Assembly: GCA_017302435.1 (NCBI GenBank)
Contig: JAFLDL010000018.1
Span: 20,771 to 84,770 of the forward strand
Direction of reading: 5' to 3'
Length of the DNA stretch: 64,000 bases
Source: Candidatus Accumulibacter necessarius
GTDB lineage: Bacteria > Pseudomonadota > Gammaproteobacteria > Burkholderiales > Rhodocyclaceae
The notes under the pieces are model-generated. The model saw only the letters and a list, made by a program, of their open reading frames with translations. It was not told where the DNA came from and ran no database searches. Shown in pieces: positions 63,964-64,000 of the stretch. The position numbers were made by a program, and so were the translations under genes. Positions within the stretch are counted from its first letter, which is position 1. Each line of letters starts with the position of its first letter.

Positions 63964-64000
63964 AGAGTCTTACACTGATCCTCATGACCCACCCCCATGA

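Larger units (their letters stand above)
63520..64000. other. Gene-poor accessory end of the window
   Basis: No intact gene. It holds the 3' remnant at 63672-63739, the inverted repeat CATAATG-TGCGG-CATTATG at 63867-63885, and a perfect 10-bp stem ACGGGCTCAC/GTGAGCCCGT at 63941-63963. Confidence 0.45.

Overview
The window looks like chromosome of a high-GC betaproteobacterium. The complete 14-gene nuoA-N operon with separate nuoC and nuoD, secG and tRNA-Leu directly upstream of nuoA, and a paired bacterioferritin locus fit the Rhodocyclales; a 'Candidatus Accumulibacter'-like organism is my inference from gene content, not something the sequence proves.

Layout. (1) 1-6127: 3' part of a potassium-uptake locus, kdpB (partial), kdpC, a corA-type Mg/Co channel, kdpD and kdpE. 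(2) 6333-15163: prfC, yceH, then on the minus strand a very large hybrid sensor kinase, its HD-GYP response regulator and a Nudix hydrolase. (3) 15176-30344 (minus): terminator, complex I genes nuoN back to nuoA, tRNA-Leu(GAG) and secG. (4) 30804-40872: a membrane-anchored degenerate kinase fused to a DnaQ-like exonuclease, a tiny membrane protein, two decayed genes (a membrane/TPR protein and a rhomboid protease), a REP-like repeat cluster, bfd, two complementary bacterioferritin subunits and hrpA.

(5) 41139-about 55752: a chromosomal integron. intI is on the minus strand behind an SOS-type LexA box, and 13 recognisable attC sites follow on the plus strand. Cassettes carry a murein-endopeptidase-like protein, two HEPN-like proteins, small membrane/secreted proteins, an XRE-like regulator, a broken DinB protein, a toxin-antitoxin pair with a damaged toxin, a SUKH protein, a LysE exporter, a GFA enzyme, a PPOX-fold enzyme and a conserved hypothetical. 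The array has been hit repeatedly: an IS110-type (IS1111-like) element sits in the DinB cassette; a shortened group IIC intron sits exactly in an attC site, with an IS1380-like element inserted right beside it in the same attC; and a 3.28-kb TnsB/TnsC-like transposon splits the last cassette gene with a clean 5-bp target duplication.

(6) 59034-64000: a degraded accessory tail with the second half of the split gene, a PaiB-like regulator, two more reverse-transcriptase remnants, a large papain-like-fold candidate protein with C-terminal beta repeats, a SAM methyltransferase and a stray 3' fragment of the same family as the split cassette gene.

Regions 1-3 and hrpA are ordinary housekeeping chromosome. 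The most rewarding parts are the layered insertions in the integron, the structured non-coding end of the IS110-type element, the compact four-gene transposon and the kinase-exonuclease fusion.
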